Shown here one piece after another: positions 23,401 to 36,659 of a stretch of 64,000 nt of DNA (positions are counted from its first letter, which is position 1; each line of letters opens with the position of its first letter). A program made the position numbers and the translations under genes. The stretch lies in contig NC_059502.1 of assembly GCF_914767665.1 (NCBI RefSeq), positions 62,354,031-62,418,030 of the forward strand, in the 5' to 3' direction. The stretch is from Harmonia axyridis. Its lineage: Eukaryota > Arthropoda > Insecta > Coleoptera > Coccinellidae. Under the pieces are notes generated by a model. That model had not been told where the DNA came from and searched no databases. It was given only the letters and a program-made list of their open reading frames with translations.

Positions 23401-24457
23401 CTTTGCCTTTCAGGTTTCGTGAAGCATTGCGATTTTCTATGGCTTGATTAATTTTTCAGTAATAATATAGCTCATTTTATTGATATTGCGTTCAATGTTC
23501 AAAGCGTTTTTAGTTTTGATGGGATAGACCAACGATTTCAATTATTATCGCAGAATAATGTTGAATAATAACTTCTTAAATGTAAACAGTTCCATATTTT
23601 GGTACAATAAAGATACTCATTTCTCGATAGATGATATTTTTTATTTATTAATTTCAATCCAATATATATTACCTATCAATCAATTATTTTGTCTGTTTAT
23701 TTGAAAGTAATTAGGAACGAAAATGTTGTAAATATCGAGTGAAAATATAATCATTTTCAAGATAAATTTCCTAGAAGCAGATTTTTTTTCTCATGGTATG
23801 TTTCCATTTTTTATTGCGATTTAAACTCAATTATTTTCAATCAATTGAAAATTTTAATTATGTGTTTCAGTTCAGTATTACTCACGAAATTTTGCATAAC
23901 ATTGCATATTACTGCCACTTATCCATGATAGGTAGTGAAGTTCAACTATATACGAGTACTATCTGTATCTCTTGAAATATTGAGATAACATAATACGAAA
24001 TGAGTTTATCATCCAGCTAATGTCATTTCTCACGGAAGTGAAGTTTTCAATGAGAGAAACATTAACAAATCATGAGTTTTTGCTATTATTCAAATTCGTA
24101 ATCTAGTAATTTTTCCAGGAAGGTTGGCTTATATCTTATTTTCAATCTAGTCACTTGAACACGAATCTGAAGACAAAACTTCAATAATACAAGTAACTCA
24201 AATAACCTGCAATATGACATGTAATGAAAACAGAATTATAGATACTTTCAACAACATTAATCATTTTTTCAATACAATTGTAGTGAGGAAACGAAAATAT
24301 GACAATAAAAAATTCATACTTAAAAAGTTTTCTTGCTCTTTCAATATGTGACTTGGTACCAAAGCATGAGGAAAGAAAAACCATCTATTTCTAATGGAAT
24401 TCCTTAGTATGATCGTTAAAAAAAAACAATCAATGCAATGGATGTCAGTCAATTATA
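23401..24457. other. AT-rich stretch without recognised genes
   Basis: Nothing identifiable; short frames only. Confidence 0.3.
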
Positions 24458-24789
24458 CAGGGTGTTTTTAAATTAGACATCTTTCTTGGAGGAGGTATAA
24501 GTATCATTTATTTACTATCGATTGAGCTATATTTCTGGATAACCAAAAATCAACGGTTTCCGAGATATTTGTGTCCTTGTGTTTTTCAAAAAATTTCTCA
24601 CTGCACTTCGTTTTTCGTCAATTTTTTCTACGTTAACCAAGTTTGATTTACATTTTGTATTATTTCCATCAGAGAAAGGTATGATATGTATGAAAAAAGC
24701 AAAACTATACTGTATTAGATGTTGAATAAGAATTATTATGATTTGAAAGTTGGTATATGAAGAAAAGAATAGTAAATTTATAATATAAA

Positions 24790-25385
24790 CTAGCGGACCC
24801 GACAGACGTTGTCCTGTACACACGTCTTTAATTTCATACTTTTTTTAATGAGCTGAAACAATCTGGACCGCTTTGATGAAAATTATTATTGAAAAGTTAT
24901 TACTTTGTTAAATAAATAACAGCATCGTAAATGAAAACTTTAACTCATTTTAATGAAAGGTGAAAAAGCTTGCACTCAAAACATTTTATAACATATATAG
25001 GTATTTATTTTTTTTTATTTTACAAAAACTTAATTTATCGTAATGCCATTGGATGTACAATATTTTTAGTTAGTCCATGAGGAGTATAAACAAACAAACT
25101 CGATGGTTTTCCAACTCTGGAACACGCAACGTACAATTGGCCGTGAGAAAAACACGGATTTTCTATGTCTAAGCCACAAAATGTCATCGTTTGACATTCC
25201 AAAATCAACAACTCCTTATAAATAAGAAATTAATTGAAAAAACATTTTCCAGTAGACCAAACTGTAAATCTAAACCATTCTCGAATCTCCACGAACACAC
25301 ACAAAAAATTTCATCAAAATTGGTCCAGTCGTTTAGGAGGAGTTCAGTCACATACACACGCACACAAGAAATATATATATTAAGA
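24790..25385 (-). mobile_element. Helitron-like 3' end
   Basis: On the minus strand the fragment ends CTGTCGGGTCCGCTAG followed by T, i.e. a CTAG terminus as in Helitrons. Upstream of it lies the C-terminus of a Pif1-like helicase. At the far side is a tail-like motif (TTGGTCCAGTCGTTTAGGAG followed by an ACAC-rich and AT-repeat run), of a kind seen at the ends of many insect elements. The rest of Rep/helicase is gone. Confidence 0.6.
25035..25170 (-). pseudogene. Pif1-like helicase C-terminus (Helitron Rep/Hel remnant)
   Basis: The minus-strand frame reads CFSHGQLYVACSRVGKPSSL, then FVYTPHGLTKNI and VHPMALR, and stops at TAA (25037-25035). GQLYVACSRV is the signature near the C-terminus of Pif1/RecD-type helicases, including those fused to Helitron Rep proteins. 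Only about 45 codons remain, and the frame breaks upstream. Confidence 0.75.
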
Positions 25386-25746
25386 TTTGCCTGCAACTTT
25401 CGAATTCCACAATGTATGTATGACAAAATCATTTTAATAACTTGCCATATTTCCTTCTTTATTTTCTAAAAAAGTTTTCGCTAGAATACACGCACTAGTT
25501 TTGTTTCAGCAGATTTTGATTTGAGAGCGGAAAGAAGCAAAGAAAGGAAAGTAATGAATTGAATATTTTTTAGTACAATTAAACTCAAAATTGCAGTAGA
25601 AAATGTATATATAAATTATGTTTCAAATGTCTTCCACCATTCCTTATACAAGGAACTCCCAATCTTTTCGTTGCTTCGTCTATTCGACAGCAAATGAATT
25701 ATTCTAACAGGTCCTCCAAGGTTCAATGTAATTTGGAAACACCCTG

Positions 25747-26534
25747 TATAGAACAAAATATGTCTACTAAATCCTTTAAATAAATGTGGTCCCGAGAATT
25801 CAATTGGCGCATGAACGACCAGCGCTTGAAAGGTGAATATTTTCATTTTTCTACCAGAGACTACCATTTTTGCTATATTCACTATACAAAAAAAAAACTA
25901 TAATAAAGAAAACGAGAAAACCTCCGACCTTCAAAATGATTTTAAAATGAAACAAGGTGTTTGTGTCATAATACAAATCTTTTTTCTACACAGTAAGATA
26001 TTGGTGTCAATTTGCAGTATAACGAACAATTTATATTATTCTCAATGAGATGATTATCTGTACAGAAGCTCCTCATTTCGTGATAAAAGTTGAACGAACC
26101 CATGCGACCTAGAGTGAGTACTCTTATTTCAAACGCACAATGTTTTTACGAAACGATGAAATTCGATCCGAAGCTAATTATTTCCATTTTTATAGTTATG
26201 TAAAAGAATGGCCGAATTCTGGGATCAATATTGAGACTGATGGGTGATTCGAAACGAATGTAAAGATTGTAAATAATTCAAGAAAATTTTTAAGAAATCA
26301 GATTCAATAAACAAATAAAATATAAAATTTCATTTGATATATAAAGCACTGCGTGATTTGCATTTAGGGTTATTCATTCCTAAATCCGAAGTTTATAAAT
26401 ATTAGTGAAGGGCTCAACTCGTTGATTGTAGTTTGAAATCTATGAAACTGTCAAAAATGAACTGAAATTGAACACAGAAATTATGATTTGATCCAGCAAA
26501 TCACCACGATAAAAGTTTTATGAAACCCACCATA
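25747..26534. other. AT-rich stretch without recognised genes
   Basis: Nothing identifiable. Confidence 0.3.
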
Positions 26535-27663
26535 GGTGTAGTAAAAGGAAATCCATTATTTTTATAATGGATGGCTTTACTTATCTCTATCTCGCGTTGT
26601 ATAAGTTCGATCGGATTCCACTAGATCGCTTTAGAACGAGATTTCGTACTACAAAAGCTTTTCTGACAGTTTTGTGATTATAGTTGACTCAGTTCAGTTT
26701 GAGCGCGCGTCATGGGATGGAAAAAAGAAAATATACGTGATATTTTAGAGTTTTTCTCCGATAAAGGCTAAAATGCAAGTTGCTGAAAATGTAAATTGAT
26801 TGTTTATGACCATGGTCCTTATAATGTGTAAGCGAATCCCACGCAATTTTGGTTTCGTGGATTCCGTTCCGGTAATTTCGATATCAAAGATTCAAAACGC
26901 AGTGAAAGGCCAATTGTCGATAAAATCATGGACATGATCGAGTCTGACCGTCATGTAAGCACTGTTTTTATTGCCCAAGAGTTAGAATTGTCCAAAAAAC
27001 CGTTTGGAACCCTTTACATGAGTCGGGTCTCTAGAAGAAGCTCAATGTATGGGTACCACAAGATTTAACGTAAAAAAATCTCATGTACCGACTTTCCATC
27101 TGTGAATCACAACGAAATCGACCCATTCTTGATGCGATTAGTAACTGGTGATGAAAAGTGGATCACTTACGACAACGTCAAGCGAAAACGGTCGTGGACA
27201 AGTTAGGATTGAAAGCCAGGAAGGTTTTGCTGTGTGTTTGGTGGGATTGGCAGGGATTTATCTACTATGAGGCGCTCCCCTACGGCACAACTGGTAACTC
27301 GAGACTCTACTGTCAAGCTTTGGCTGATAGAAGAGAAATTCTGTTTCAGCAGGACAACACCAGGCCACACAAATCGATAGTGACTCGCCAGAAGCTCCGG
27401 CACCTTGGTTGGGAGATTGTTATGCATCCACCTTATAGTCCGGACCTGACACCAAGTGATCTGTTCTTGTCCATAGCGAGCAATTTTGCGTGTGAAAAAT
27501 TAACTTCGTCAGAGGTTTGTGCAAATCGACTGTCTTATGCTATTACCTTCAAGTTATCGAACAAAACGACGCATTTTTGACCTTAATCGGATCATTCTAA
27601 CTATGAATGGTAATTAAAGCCCTGTTGCTCATGCAAAAATAATGGATTTCTTTTCACTACACA
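26535..27663 (+). mobile_element. DD34D mariner, near full length
   Basis: Terminal inverted repeats of about 28 bp: GGTGTAGTAAAAGGAAATCC at 26535, and the complement of the right end TGTAGTGAAAAGAAATCC, each followed by ATTATTTTT. A TA precedes the left end; the right-hand TA appears mutated. The 1.13-kb size is near that of mariners. The same family recurs at 37712-37976 and 53020-54060. Confidence 0.85.
26712..27580 (+). pseudogene. DD34D mariner transposase, broken
   Basis: From the ATG at 26712 the sequence starts MGWKKENIRDILEFF with stops soon after, then DKIMDMIESDRHVST in the HTH region. From 27158 it is open again: ALPYGTTGNSRLYCQAL, FQQDNTRPHKS, MHPPYSPDLTPSDLF. The spacing between the Asp of QQDN and the Asp of PSD is 34 residues, as in classical mariners. 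The first catalytic block reads VTGDEKW out of frame near 27145. Multiple stops and frameshifts make it inactive. Confidence 0.85.
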
Positions 27664-30600
27664 TGAACAAAAGCCTTTCAAAGCTTCTTTCAGAATTTCC
27701 TTTTGATCGCGCTACCAGAACCAGAAAAATATTACCAAATATTTCGTTACAGCATGTCCGACTAGGTTAAATTATAGTTTGTACATGTGAAATAATCAAT
27801 AATCACTTGAATACAAGCATCGAATCAACATAACTCCCAATCTAGATAAACTGACAACACTAACGTCACAGAGGTAAATCAATGCTCATACATATTTAAG
27901 GGCGCAATATGCACATGAATGAACGAATCCTCAAGGGATCCAGTAGTTTCAGAGATCCCATCGTTAGACATCGACAAGCATCATAAATTGTATAATCGAT
28001 TCTCAATAATATAAGAATCCTTTGCTTCTTAATCCTGCGATAAATACATTGAAGATATTTAAAAAGGTAAGAATTTTTTATGTTGATCTATTGTTCGAAA
28101 CATAATGACCTAAAATCAATACGAGATTCTGCGATTTTGTCAGTCCTCAAACATGAATAACTCACTTTCAAACTGAAATGACTATGGAAAATCAGACTTG
28201 TTCAATTGCAACGCTTATGTGAATGAAAAAAAAATTATAACAACCTTTCTGTGTCCTCTACAACAGCTGTAGATTCCAAATTGAAATTCAGCATTTGGCA
28301 CTGCTTACAAACTTGGTGACGAACATGGTGGAGAATTTTGAACGCTTTCTTTTTTTTCTGACGTTTTATGTCGGCAGTTACATATATCCTAGATTTCTAA
28401 AGTTATTGCCAATGTTTCAACAAATGAAAATTACTGACGAATTAATTATTTTGCACTCCTCCTGTGTGTCAAACTTTTTGACTTAACATAATGTTATAGT
28501 AGGTGTTCGTAATCACAATAACTTTCGAAAGAAAAGACAGGACATGAAATTTTCAGGTTACTTTTATAGTTTAAATACGCCGGTTGAGTTTTTTTTTTGT
28601 TTGACTGATACGCGAAAAACCCTCTTAAGTGGGGCATTCTGATGATAATTTGTCGTAAACATTTAAGTGGTTATTTTATTTATATATACAAACTAAATTC
28701 CAAGCTAGTTCGATATGTTGTCCACAACCAAAATTTCTAATTCTTTAATGTCTAAGTTTTTTGAATATTTTCTTTCAATTTTCTATGGTTCTGATGATGC
28801 CATCAACACAAAACACAATAATAAACGTAATTATTATTTTATATCTCCATACAAATTCAACTCGATCTGTTTCAAAAAAACATTGAGTTTATTGAGTTTT
28901 TTCCAACATTTTTCATGAATTTTCTCTGGTTCTGGTGACGCCAGTATTTACATGAAATTGTGCACAAAGTTTGAAATTGTTTGCTGACATCTGAATGAAA
29001 AACTTTATTTTTTTTCTCTCTGGTTCTGATGATGCCATCAAGATGAAATCCAGCTTATAGCTTGAAATTGTTGTTTCAATCTAAAAGTAAATTTCATTCC
29101 GATCGAATGTGTGATTTTAATTATAGATTTCATTATCGGAAAAACAACTTTTTGAACGGCCATATCTACTGAACACCTAGTAGAATATTTCCCAAGCTCT
29201 TAACTACGGCATTCGAGATAAGAAGCTAACCTGAATATTTCGAAATTCATGGTTTTTCCATTCGAGAGTTATCGTGTTAACGGACAGTCATCATCAGTGG
29301 GTCGAAGAGCAAATTTTTCCAATTTGTTACTTCTCGAATTTTCATGGACTATTACGTATTTCCATGAGTTTATCATAACTGTAAAAAATTTTCTCAGAAT
29401 GAACTAAGTATATTATTATCGCAAACGATTCGATATCCAAGAAAAAGCTGCGGTTGGTTTGTGCTTTTCAGAAAAACCTTGAATAAATAAATCGATCCAC
29501 CAATTTCAATTCTTATGGAGAAACTATTATCTTAACAAAAAAAAATCATTTATTGCATGTTTAAGTAAATCATGATTAATCATTCCGAACTTGCACTGTT
29601 AGGTCTAGTTGGCCTTGATTCTATTGCGAAATCTTATGAGCGTTGCATTGGTTGGTAACATTGCTTCCTATAAAAATTGTGAGAAGTACATCTTAGGTGA
29701 AATGTGCATTGAACAGGGTATTTAACCGAGAACTTGACTCATATATCGATATTTCAATGAAACAACTAGTTCTACTTTGGAGTAGATTGAATCATAAGAT
29801 GGTATTTTTAAACAATGATCTCTTTGAATATGAATGTTTTGATATTTTTACGAGAGCCCCATATTCGCATATTAGGTAACTTGTTCACTAGTTATTTGAT
29901 ATAGAGTTTTGAGAACATTTCAAAATCACTTTGACTTTCAAGTTCTGTAGTTGCCCACCACTTTGTTTGTGGTATCTCCTTCAAAAGTACATTATGTTAA
30001 CTGCACTCATTTGATGCGTACACAAAAAAACTTTTTTGAATTTTTTTTGAGAATGGGATGAAACCCGAAACATGCATGTCAACAAGATTATATATATTTG
30101 ACTAAAAATTGTGAAACGTCAAGTCAAGTATTATATTTTATTTTCTTTTATTAATTTTATCATAATATACATAAATCGATTTCTGGAATTCTCTTAAATG
30201 AACGAAATATTGAATGTAAAGTTTAAAAACCATTTGCATGAATATTGGTCCAAAAATCAGTTGCTATCCCATATGGATTATCCTATAGCTCGACAAAAAT
30301 ATCACTGAATTTTTAAAGCAAAATCAGGGAATACATTTCAAAAAATCGATCCTCAGAAAGTTGTCTGCATTTAATCATAATTATAGAATTGAAAACATAC
30401 GATGAAACTCAATGAAAAATTTTGTAACCTGAGAATAAAATATTGTTTTCATGATTAATTCATATAATTTCATAATTAATTAATAACAATGTAATATTCA
30501 CGTTTTCTGATCTCTAATGGTATCGAAAATCTTGCACCAAAATTGATTATTATAAATTAGATCGAAGTAGTTTTGATGTGACGTTTATTTGTTATTATCA

Positions 30601-30906
30601 TCTGTAACAAATACCCATAAATGTAGACGGCTGATGTTATTCGTGATCATTCCATAAGCTAATACTTGGTCTTGTTATTATAATATAACGAGCTCAAAAA
30701 CGAACTAGGTCAAAGGTCAATCTAGAAAGTCGAACTTGGCTTTAATATGGTAATGTTTGTTGTGATTTTGTTGATCTATAATTTCTATCATTTCTTTTTT
30801 TTCAGTAGCTCGAAAAAACCTGTGAGTGTTAATTTTAAAGGCTCAAAATCAACAATGCAAAACCTAAGATTTCATTCCCAAAAAATTTCCTAGTGAAAAT
30901 TATATA
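27664..30906. other. AT-rich non-coding stretch
   Basis: No genes recognised. It contains the dispersed motif listed separately at 28781-29041. Confidence 0.3.
28781..29041. repeat. Three spaced copies of a TGGTTCTGATGATGCCATCA motif
   Basis: Near-identical motifs lie at 28781-28806, 28921-28943 (variant with GGTGACGCCAG) and 29014-29041. Each is preceded by a T-rich TTTTCT run and followed by AAATTG-containing sequence. They look like a decayed tandem array of a roughly 100-140 bp unit. Confidence 0.5.
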
Positions 30907-31566
30907 CAGGGTGATTCACTGGGATGGTCTATTAGACGTTTATGGAAAACTAATCATAATTTTGAGCTGAGAATTTGCATATTAGGGTTTGAGACAATGA
31001 TTTTTCTCCCTGAAATATTTTCAGATCTCTACAACTTCCGGTTATACCGGAAACAGACTACTACTTCCTTATTTCAAATGGCACACCCAGTATATTATTG
31101 CATCGTTAGATAGCTTTTTTGATGGCAATTTCGGCAATATGCCATACCTTGGGAAAAACTCAACGGTTCATGAGTTATTGGGATTCTTATGAAAAAAAGG
31201 TGGCGATGAGGACTCACATTTTTTTGAATATTTCAGCAGAAAAAGCTTTTTTCGAACAAATTTTTTTCTTTTTCGATTCCGCAAATACGTAGTATTATAA
31301 GACTGTTTTCGGCTTGGAACAAAAATGTACAGGGTGTTTATAAGAGGATCATGAACTTGGACAACTCAAATTCATCAAAACTCAAGATTTTCAAATTAGA
31401 ACCTATATTCTTTATTATTTCAGTCGATACTACGTCCAAAAATAGTGGGTGTTACTTAAGCAAACCCTATACCTAAAATGAATAATTTAAGAGTTATCGA
31501 GGAAGAACTTTAAATGAGGAAAAACCGCTATTTATAACTGTGTGGAGTAGTCTGCGATTTCCGAAA
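30907..31566. mobile_element. Solo arm of the 11.5-kb foldback family
   Basis: It starts CAGGGTGATTCACTGGGATG after TA and follows the left arm of 11491-12824 block by block (CTATTAGACGTTTATGGAAA, GAGACAATGATTTT, TTACTTAAGCAAACCCTATA, TGTGTGGAGTAGTCTG). Similarity stops at about 31566, the position corresponding to the centre of the foldback element. No second arm follows. Confidence 0.85.
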
Positions 31567-32200
31567 AACACACTTTCTAAAATAAGGTTCAACTTCTTGT
31601 TGGGAGAAGCCTGTATATTTTGCTACTCTTCCAGGTAATACGAGTTGAAATTAATATTCACTTCAAACTGTTCGTTTCAATATTAGGCACTCGATAACTC
31701 AATCAAGCTGAATATCTATTATTGACATCCATTCAACTCTCGAGACATTAAAAACCTAGAACATTATCGGCCTCATTATGGTCGATCTAGAGGCCCTTGC
31801 CTCATTATCGAAAAGAAGTAAATAAAAGTAGTTCCCAGCTGACTATATGTAAGAATTATGTATAATGATTTCTAATGGGAGCGTTTCGATGATTTCTCCA
31901 TAATCAAGAACATATGTAGGTTAAGCAGCAACATCCATAATCAACACGAAGTAAATAATAGCCGATATACATACAAGTTACGTTAGTTGTTATCTCAGTT
32001 ATACGTCATAATTGAAGGAAAGTATATAGCTAACATTTTTTTTTTCAACAAAATAACACTCTCTAGTATGCGTCGGTTAGAACTGATGATTTCCACAGAA
32101 AGTTTTCATTAGAACAGAAAAGATTAAGATTTTGCAGCCTGGGTAGCAAGGAATGAGCTCCGATCTTTTAGGACTCTCTTGCATTTCCCGAAAAAAAATG
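31567..32200. other. AT-rich stretch
   Basis: Nothing identifiable before the truncated mariner. Confidence 0.3.
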
Positions 32201-32972
32201 TTTTCGATGACTTTTTCCAACATTTGTGGCCGTATATCGGCAATAACACGGCGAATGTTGTCTTCCAAATGGTCAAGGGTTTGTGGCTCATCCGCACAGA
32301 CCAATGACTTTATATAGCCCCACAGAAAATAGTCTAGCGGTGTTAAATCACAAGATCTTGGAGGCCAATTCACAGGTCCAAAACGTGAAATTAGGCGGTC
32401 ATCAAACTTGTCTTTCAATAAATCGATTGTGGCACGAGCTGTGTGACATGTTGCGTCGTCTTGTTGGAGCCACAGCTCCTGGACATCATGGTTGTTCAAT
32501 TCAGGAATGAAAAAGTTAGTGATCATGGCTCTATACCGATCACCATTGACTGTAACGTTCTGGCCTCGGTTCTGGCCATCATCGTTTTTGAAGAAGTACG
32601 GACCAATGATTCCACCAGCCCATAAAGCGCACCAAACAGTCATTTTTTGGATGTAACGGTATTTCGACATACACTTGAGGATTATCTTCACTCCAAATGC
32701 GGCAGTTTTGTTTGTTGACGTAGCCATTCAACCAGAAGTGCGCTTCATCGCTCAACAAAATAAAATGGACGTAGTGCGCGATACGTATTCCGCACAGAAC
32801 CATTATTTTCGAAAGGAAATTGCACTATTTGGAAGCGTTGTTTAGGCGTGAGTCTATTCATGAGGAATTGCCATACCAAACTGAGAATAAATCACTTGAC
32901 AGCTGTTAAATCGGTTGTCATATTGAATAGTAATGCCAACTTAAAGTTATATACCTCGAAAAAAACACCTTT
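32201..32972 (-). mobile_element. DD41D mariner, copy 3 (3' truncated)
   Basis: The 5' terminal repeat is at the right (CGAAAAAAACACCTTT before TA). The 3' terminal repeat is missing, and homology begins at TTTTCGATGACTTTTTCCAA. On the minus strand a 216-codon frame (32727-32077) keeps PYFFKNDDGQN, QQDDATCHTARATIDLLKD, SCDLTPLDYFLWGY and the C-terminal helix, but continues past the truncation into unrelated DNA. A small duplication inserts extra residues at the DDGQN motif. The HTH region is deleted through the class with TTTTATTTTGTT retained. Confidence 0.85.
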
Positions 32973-34670
32973 TATAAAACAAGTTGCAGATTAGGCTTCT
33001 ATTCCAACAAGAATCCTTCGTCGCTCGTTTTCGAACGCATGAGTATTGAAATTGCCTTCTGCAACGAGTATTAGACGATATTTTCTCTATTTCAGTCAAG
33101 TTTTGAGAATTATTGTAGAAATTCAATGAAAAATTCAGATTATTCATCCTCTTCTAGTGACATTTCTATTGTATCATGGCAGTTGGTGCGACTGTTACGA
33201 AAATTGACATATTACGGAATTTGAATCGTACGTTTCAAATTTTGAAATAATTGATGATTACGCATTTAATTCGTGAATTGTGTCTGACGAAATCGATTTA
33301 ACGTCGCCAAAGTTAAGAGAAATTGCGAATAATGTTGCAAATCATTTCACTATATCCAAATCATATTATATTGACAAATGACGTGTGTTAAAATTTGATA
33401 GGATCGGAAGTCAGCGTAGACAAACACAAAACGAAAAATATAACTGAAAACAATGTTGTAATGAGTTCATTACAATTACTATTTTGAGTACTTTGATAGT
33501 ACTGAAATAGAGAAAATCTTCACCATTCTTGTGATGAATTTCAATGCATTGTTGGAGCATGTACCTTTCCATTCAACCAAAACATATAATAAAAAAAATG
33601 TAGTCTTCAATGAGCGCATGAATGACGAGCGCTCAAAAGCTCGTGATACCATCTCAGTGCTTTCCTTCATTTATTCATTTATTTCATACGAAAATGATCC
33701 ACCAAACTGTTCAACAATAGAACAAATTCGCTCATATACTCTAGAAGTTAATTAATTTTTCTAAATTGAATTCAATGTAGTTTGTCGCTCACAGCCTTCT
33801 GCAATTACTTAATTCTAAAAATCTAATAGACAATTGCTCTCATTGTATAGCAAACAACCTTCATCTCTATACTTAATTATGGAGCACTGGGCAGAAGGTT
33901 AAAAATACACGCGAGTGTTTTGCACGTGTAGAACACGCATGCAACAAGTTGATAATGACAATCAGATAAACTCAATTCTGGAAATATTTGCCTGGATTAA
34001 GTGAGAAAATTTGAAAACCCGTTTCTCTTCACATGCACACTTATTGATGAACTCGTCAATTTCAAGACTAGTTTTGAACTCACGAATTTTCGAAAATGTT
34101 AATTAGGGGCACTGAACCAAGTTTAAACCCGGCAGCACGATTTTGCGTATTTGTCCGAATTTTGAAGCCAGTCTAGTAATAAATGTTCGATGGATTCAGT
34201 CCTCACTCTAAGATAGTTCATTATCAATAAAATAAAGCAAAAAATATTATTATTTTTATTGTGTTCAATACACTGATGAAGAATTAATGGTAAAAATCAA
34301 TTCCGTCCGTCCATCTGGTGACACGATAACTCTGGTACTAGAAACTTGAAACTTATTAGTTCACGGTCAGAATACATATCTCAGTTAGATTCGACAATGA
34401 GTAAAAATACTTCAATTTAGAAATCAGTTTTAAAACAGCAAAAGGAATGTTTATACGAAATACAGGAAAATGAAATCGTTTTTGGTGAAATTTCGATTTC
34501 TCAGAATCTGTCCGTCAGATTTGATTTTAATTACATATTATGTATCTATTATAAATTCGTCGATTTAATAAGTAAACCGAAAATTGAGCTATGCAGCTTC
34601 CACAAGGAAAAAATATTTCTGTAAATATCTTTCAAACAGGCTGATTCGTAACAATTTTTTCGGAAATGTA
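32973..34670. other. AT-rich stretch without recognised genes
   Basis: Nothing identifiable; short frames only. Confidence 0.3.
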
Positions 34671-35598
34671 ACGGGTGTATTTTTTCGAGGTATATAACTT
34701 TAAGTTGGCATTTCTGTTCAAGATGGCGACCGATTTAACAGCTGTCAAGTGATTTATTCTCCGTTTGGTTTGGCAATTCATCATGAATAGACTCACGCCT
34801 AAACAAGGTTTGCAAATAGTGCAATTTCATTTCGAAAATAATGATTCTGTGCCGATTACGTATCACGCACTACGTCCATTAGCGATGAAGCGCACTTCTG
34901 GTTGAATGACTACGTCAACAAACAAAACTGCCGTATTTGGAGTGAAGCTAATCCTCAAGTGCATGTCGAAACACCGTTACATCCAGAAAAACTTACTGTT
35001 TGGTGCGCTTTATGGGCTGGTGGAATCATTGGTCCGTACTTCTTCAAAAACGATGATGGCCAGAACGTTACAATCAATGGTGATCGGTATAGAGCCATGA
35101 TTACTAACTTTTCATTCCTGAATTGAACAACCATGATGCCTGGGAGCTTTGGTTTCAACAAGACGGCGCAACATGACACACAGCTCGTGCCACAATCGAT
35201 TCATTGAAAGACACGTTTGGTGACCGCCTAATTTCACGTTTTAGACCTGTGAATTGGCCTCCAAGATCTTGAGATTTAACACCGCTAGACTACTTTCTCT
35301 GGGGCTATGTAAAGTCATTGGTCTATGCGGATAAGCCACAAACCCTTGACCATTTGGAAGACAACATTCGCCGTGTTATTGCCGATATACGGCCACAAAT
35401 GTTGGAAAAAGTCATCGAAAATTGGACGTCCAGATTGGACTACATCCGAGCCAGCCGTGGCGGTCATATGCCAATAATCATATTTAAAATGTAATGCCAC
35501 AAGATTATCTTGCGGATAAATAAAATTCATGTCAATCGAATAATCCATCGTTGTTTTATTGCAATTTAAAGTTCTATAGCTCTAAAAAAAACACCCTT
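34671..35598 (+). mobile_element. DD41D mariner, copy 4
   Basis: Complete ends with TA on both sides (ACGGGTGTATTTTTTCGAGG at left, AACACCCTT at right; 928 bp). It has the same N-terminal deletion junction (CGTCCATTAGCGATGAAG) as copies 1 and 2. The catalytic segment is readable but has frameshifts (a lost T near 35111) and a stop in the SCDL motif. Confidence 0.9.
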
Positions 35599-36524
35599 TA
35601 TAATAATGTAATAGCACAGATATATTGAAAAGAGAAAAGTCAAGCCTTTCATAAATGCATTTCTTATTTTTGAATGTTTTCTCGTTCCCTCAAAAATTAC
35701 TTTTTAATGACATTGTTTTGAAGTAATTGTGAGTTTTCATGACATACCTATCACTTTGTGGGTTAATCAGGAACTTTGAGGGAACATACTTATTTTGAAA
35801 ACCTCAAAATTTAATTAAAAACTGAACTGAATTATATCGAAGAAAAAATCTATGTTCGAAATTTTGTAAAAAATTACATTAATACGAACTTCACTTCAGA
35901 TCTTTCCCAATTTTTTTTATATCTATCATACTATCATATCTACATACCTATCAAATTCATTTCCAACATTCATTAAGAATTTTCAGTTAACGAATTTCCA
36001 TATTTTCCAATTTCACTCGACAACATTTCGCTGAAATTTTATAATTCACAGGAAAAGTTCCTATAACTTCATCAATCAAAATACTCAAAACACGACTACT
36101 ACCGACACAAACATTCACATTATTGTTATTGCAGAACAATAATCATCACATTATATCAGCTTTTATTTTGAGGCGTACCTTGTCCAACGATTTGCGATAT
36201 TTTTCGACAAATTTAAATAAACAACTTGAAGGACTTGAATGTTTTCGTCCATATAATCTCCATATAAAACAGAAATTTATTGCAGATTCTTAGAAAATTG
36301 CGATCTACGTCGCTTCTATAGAATTTCGATAGGTTACGCAAGGTGGAGAAATGTATTTACTATTTTATTTTGCTACTATCCTTGAACCTGAAATTTCCAC
36401 CGCAAGTTAGCGATAAATATATTTATATGTATATAAATATTAGCGATAGTTGCAGCAACCTCCACTTGATGCCAGACATAACAGCGTCTGAATTGTTGCC
36501 CGGGAGTCTGGGTTATCTGCATAT
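35599..36524. other. AT-rich stretch without recognised genes
   Basis: Nothing identifiable. Confidence 0.3.
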
Positions 36525-36651
36525 AAAATGGGATCTTTTTGCTTTATTATATCCAGTCATGAACCATCAGAAAGGGTCAGATTAAAAAATTAATCCCTCC
36601 AGAAATTTTCATAGTTTAGGTTTAGCAATATTTAGAAACCAAAAATTAAAT
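36525..36651 (+). repeat. Direct repeat, left copy, flanking mariner copy 5
   Basis: The 127-bp unit starts AAAATGGGATCTTTTTGCTT and ends ACCAAAAATTAAAT. It recurs at 37190-37316 with only a handful of differences. Confidence 0.95.
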
Positions 36652-36659
36652 AAAACATC

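Larger units (their letters stand above)
24458..25746. mobile_element. Candidate element with CAGGGTGTTT ends, nesting a Helitron piece
   Basis: CAGGGTGTTTTTAAATTAGA begins after TA at 24458. The complement at the right end reads CAGGGTGTTTCCAAATTACA, ending at 25746 before TA. That is about 20 bp of terminal repeat with three or four mismatches. The interior is mostly the Helitron-like fragment at 24790-25385, which would be a later insertion. The two ends could instead belong to separate MITEs. Confidence 0.45.
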
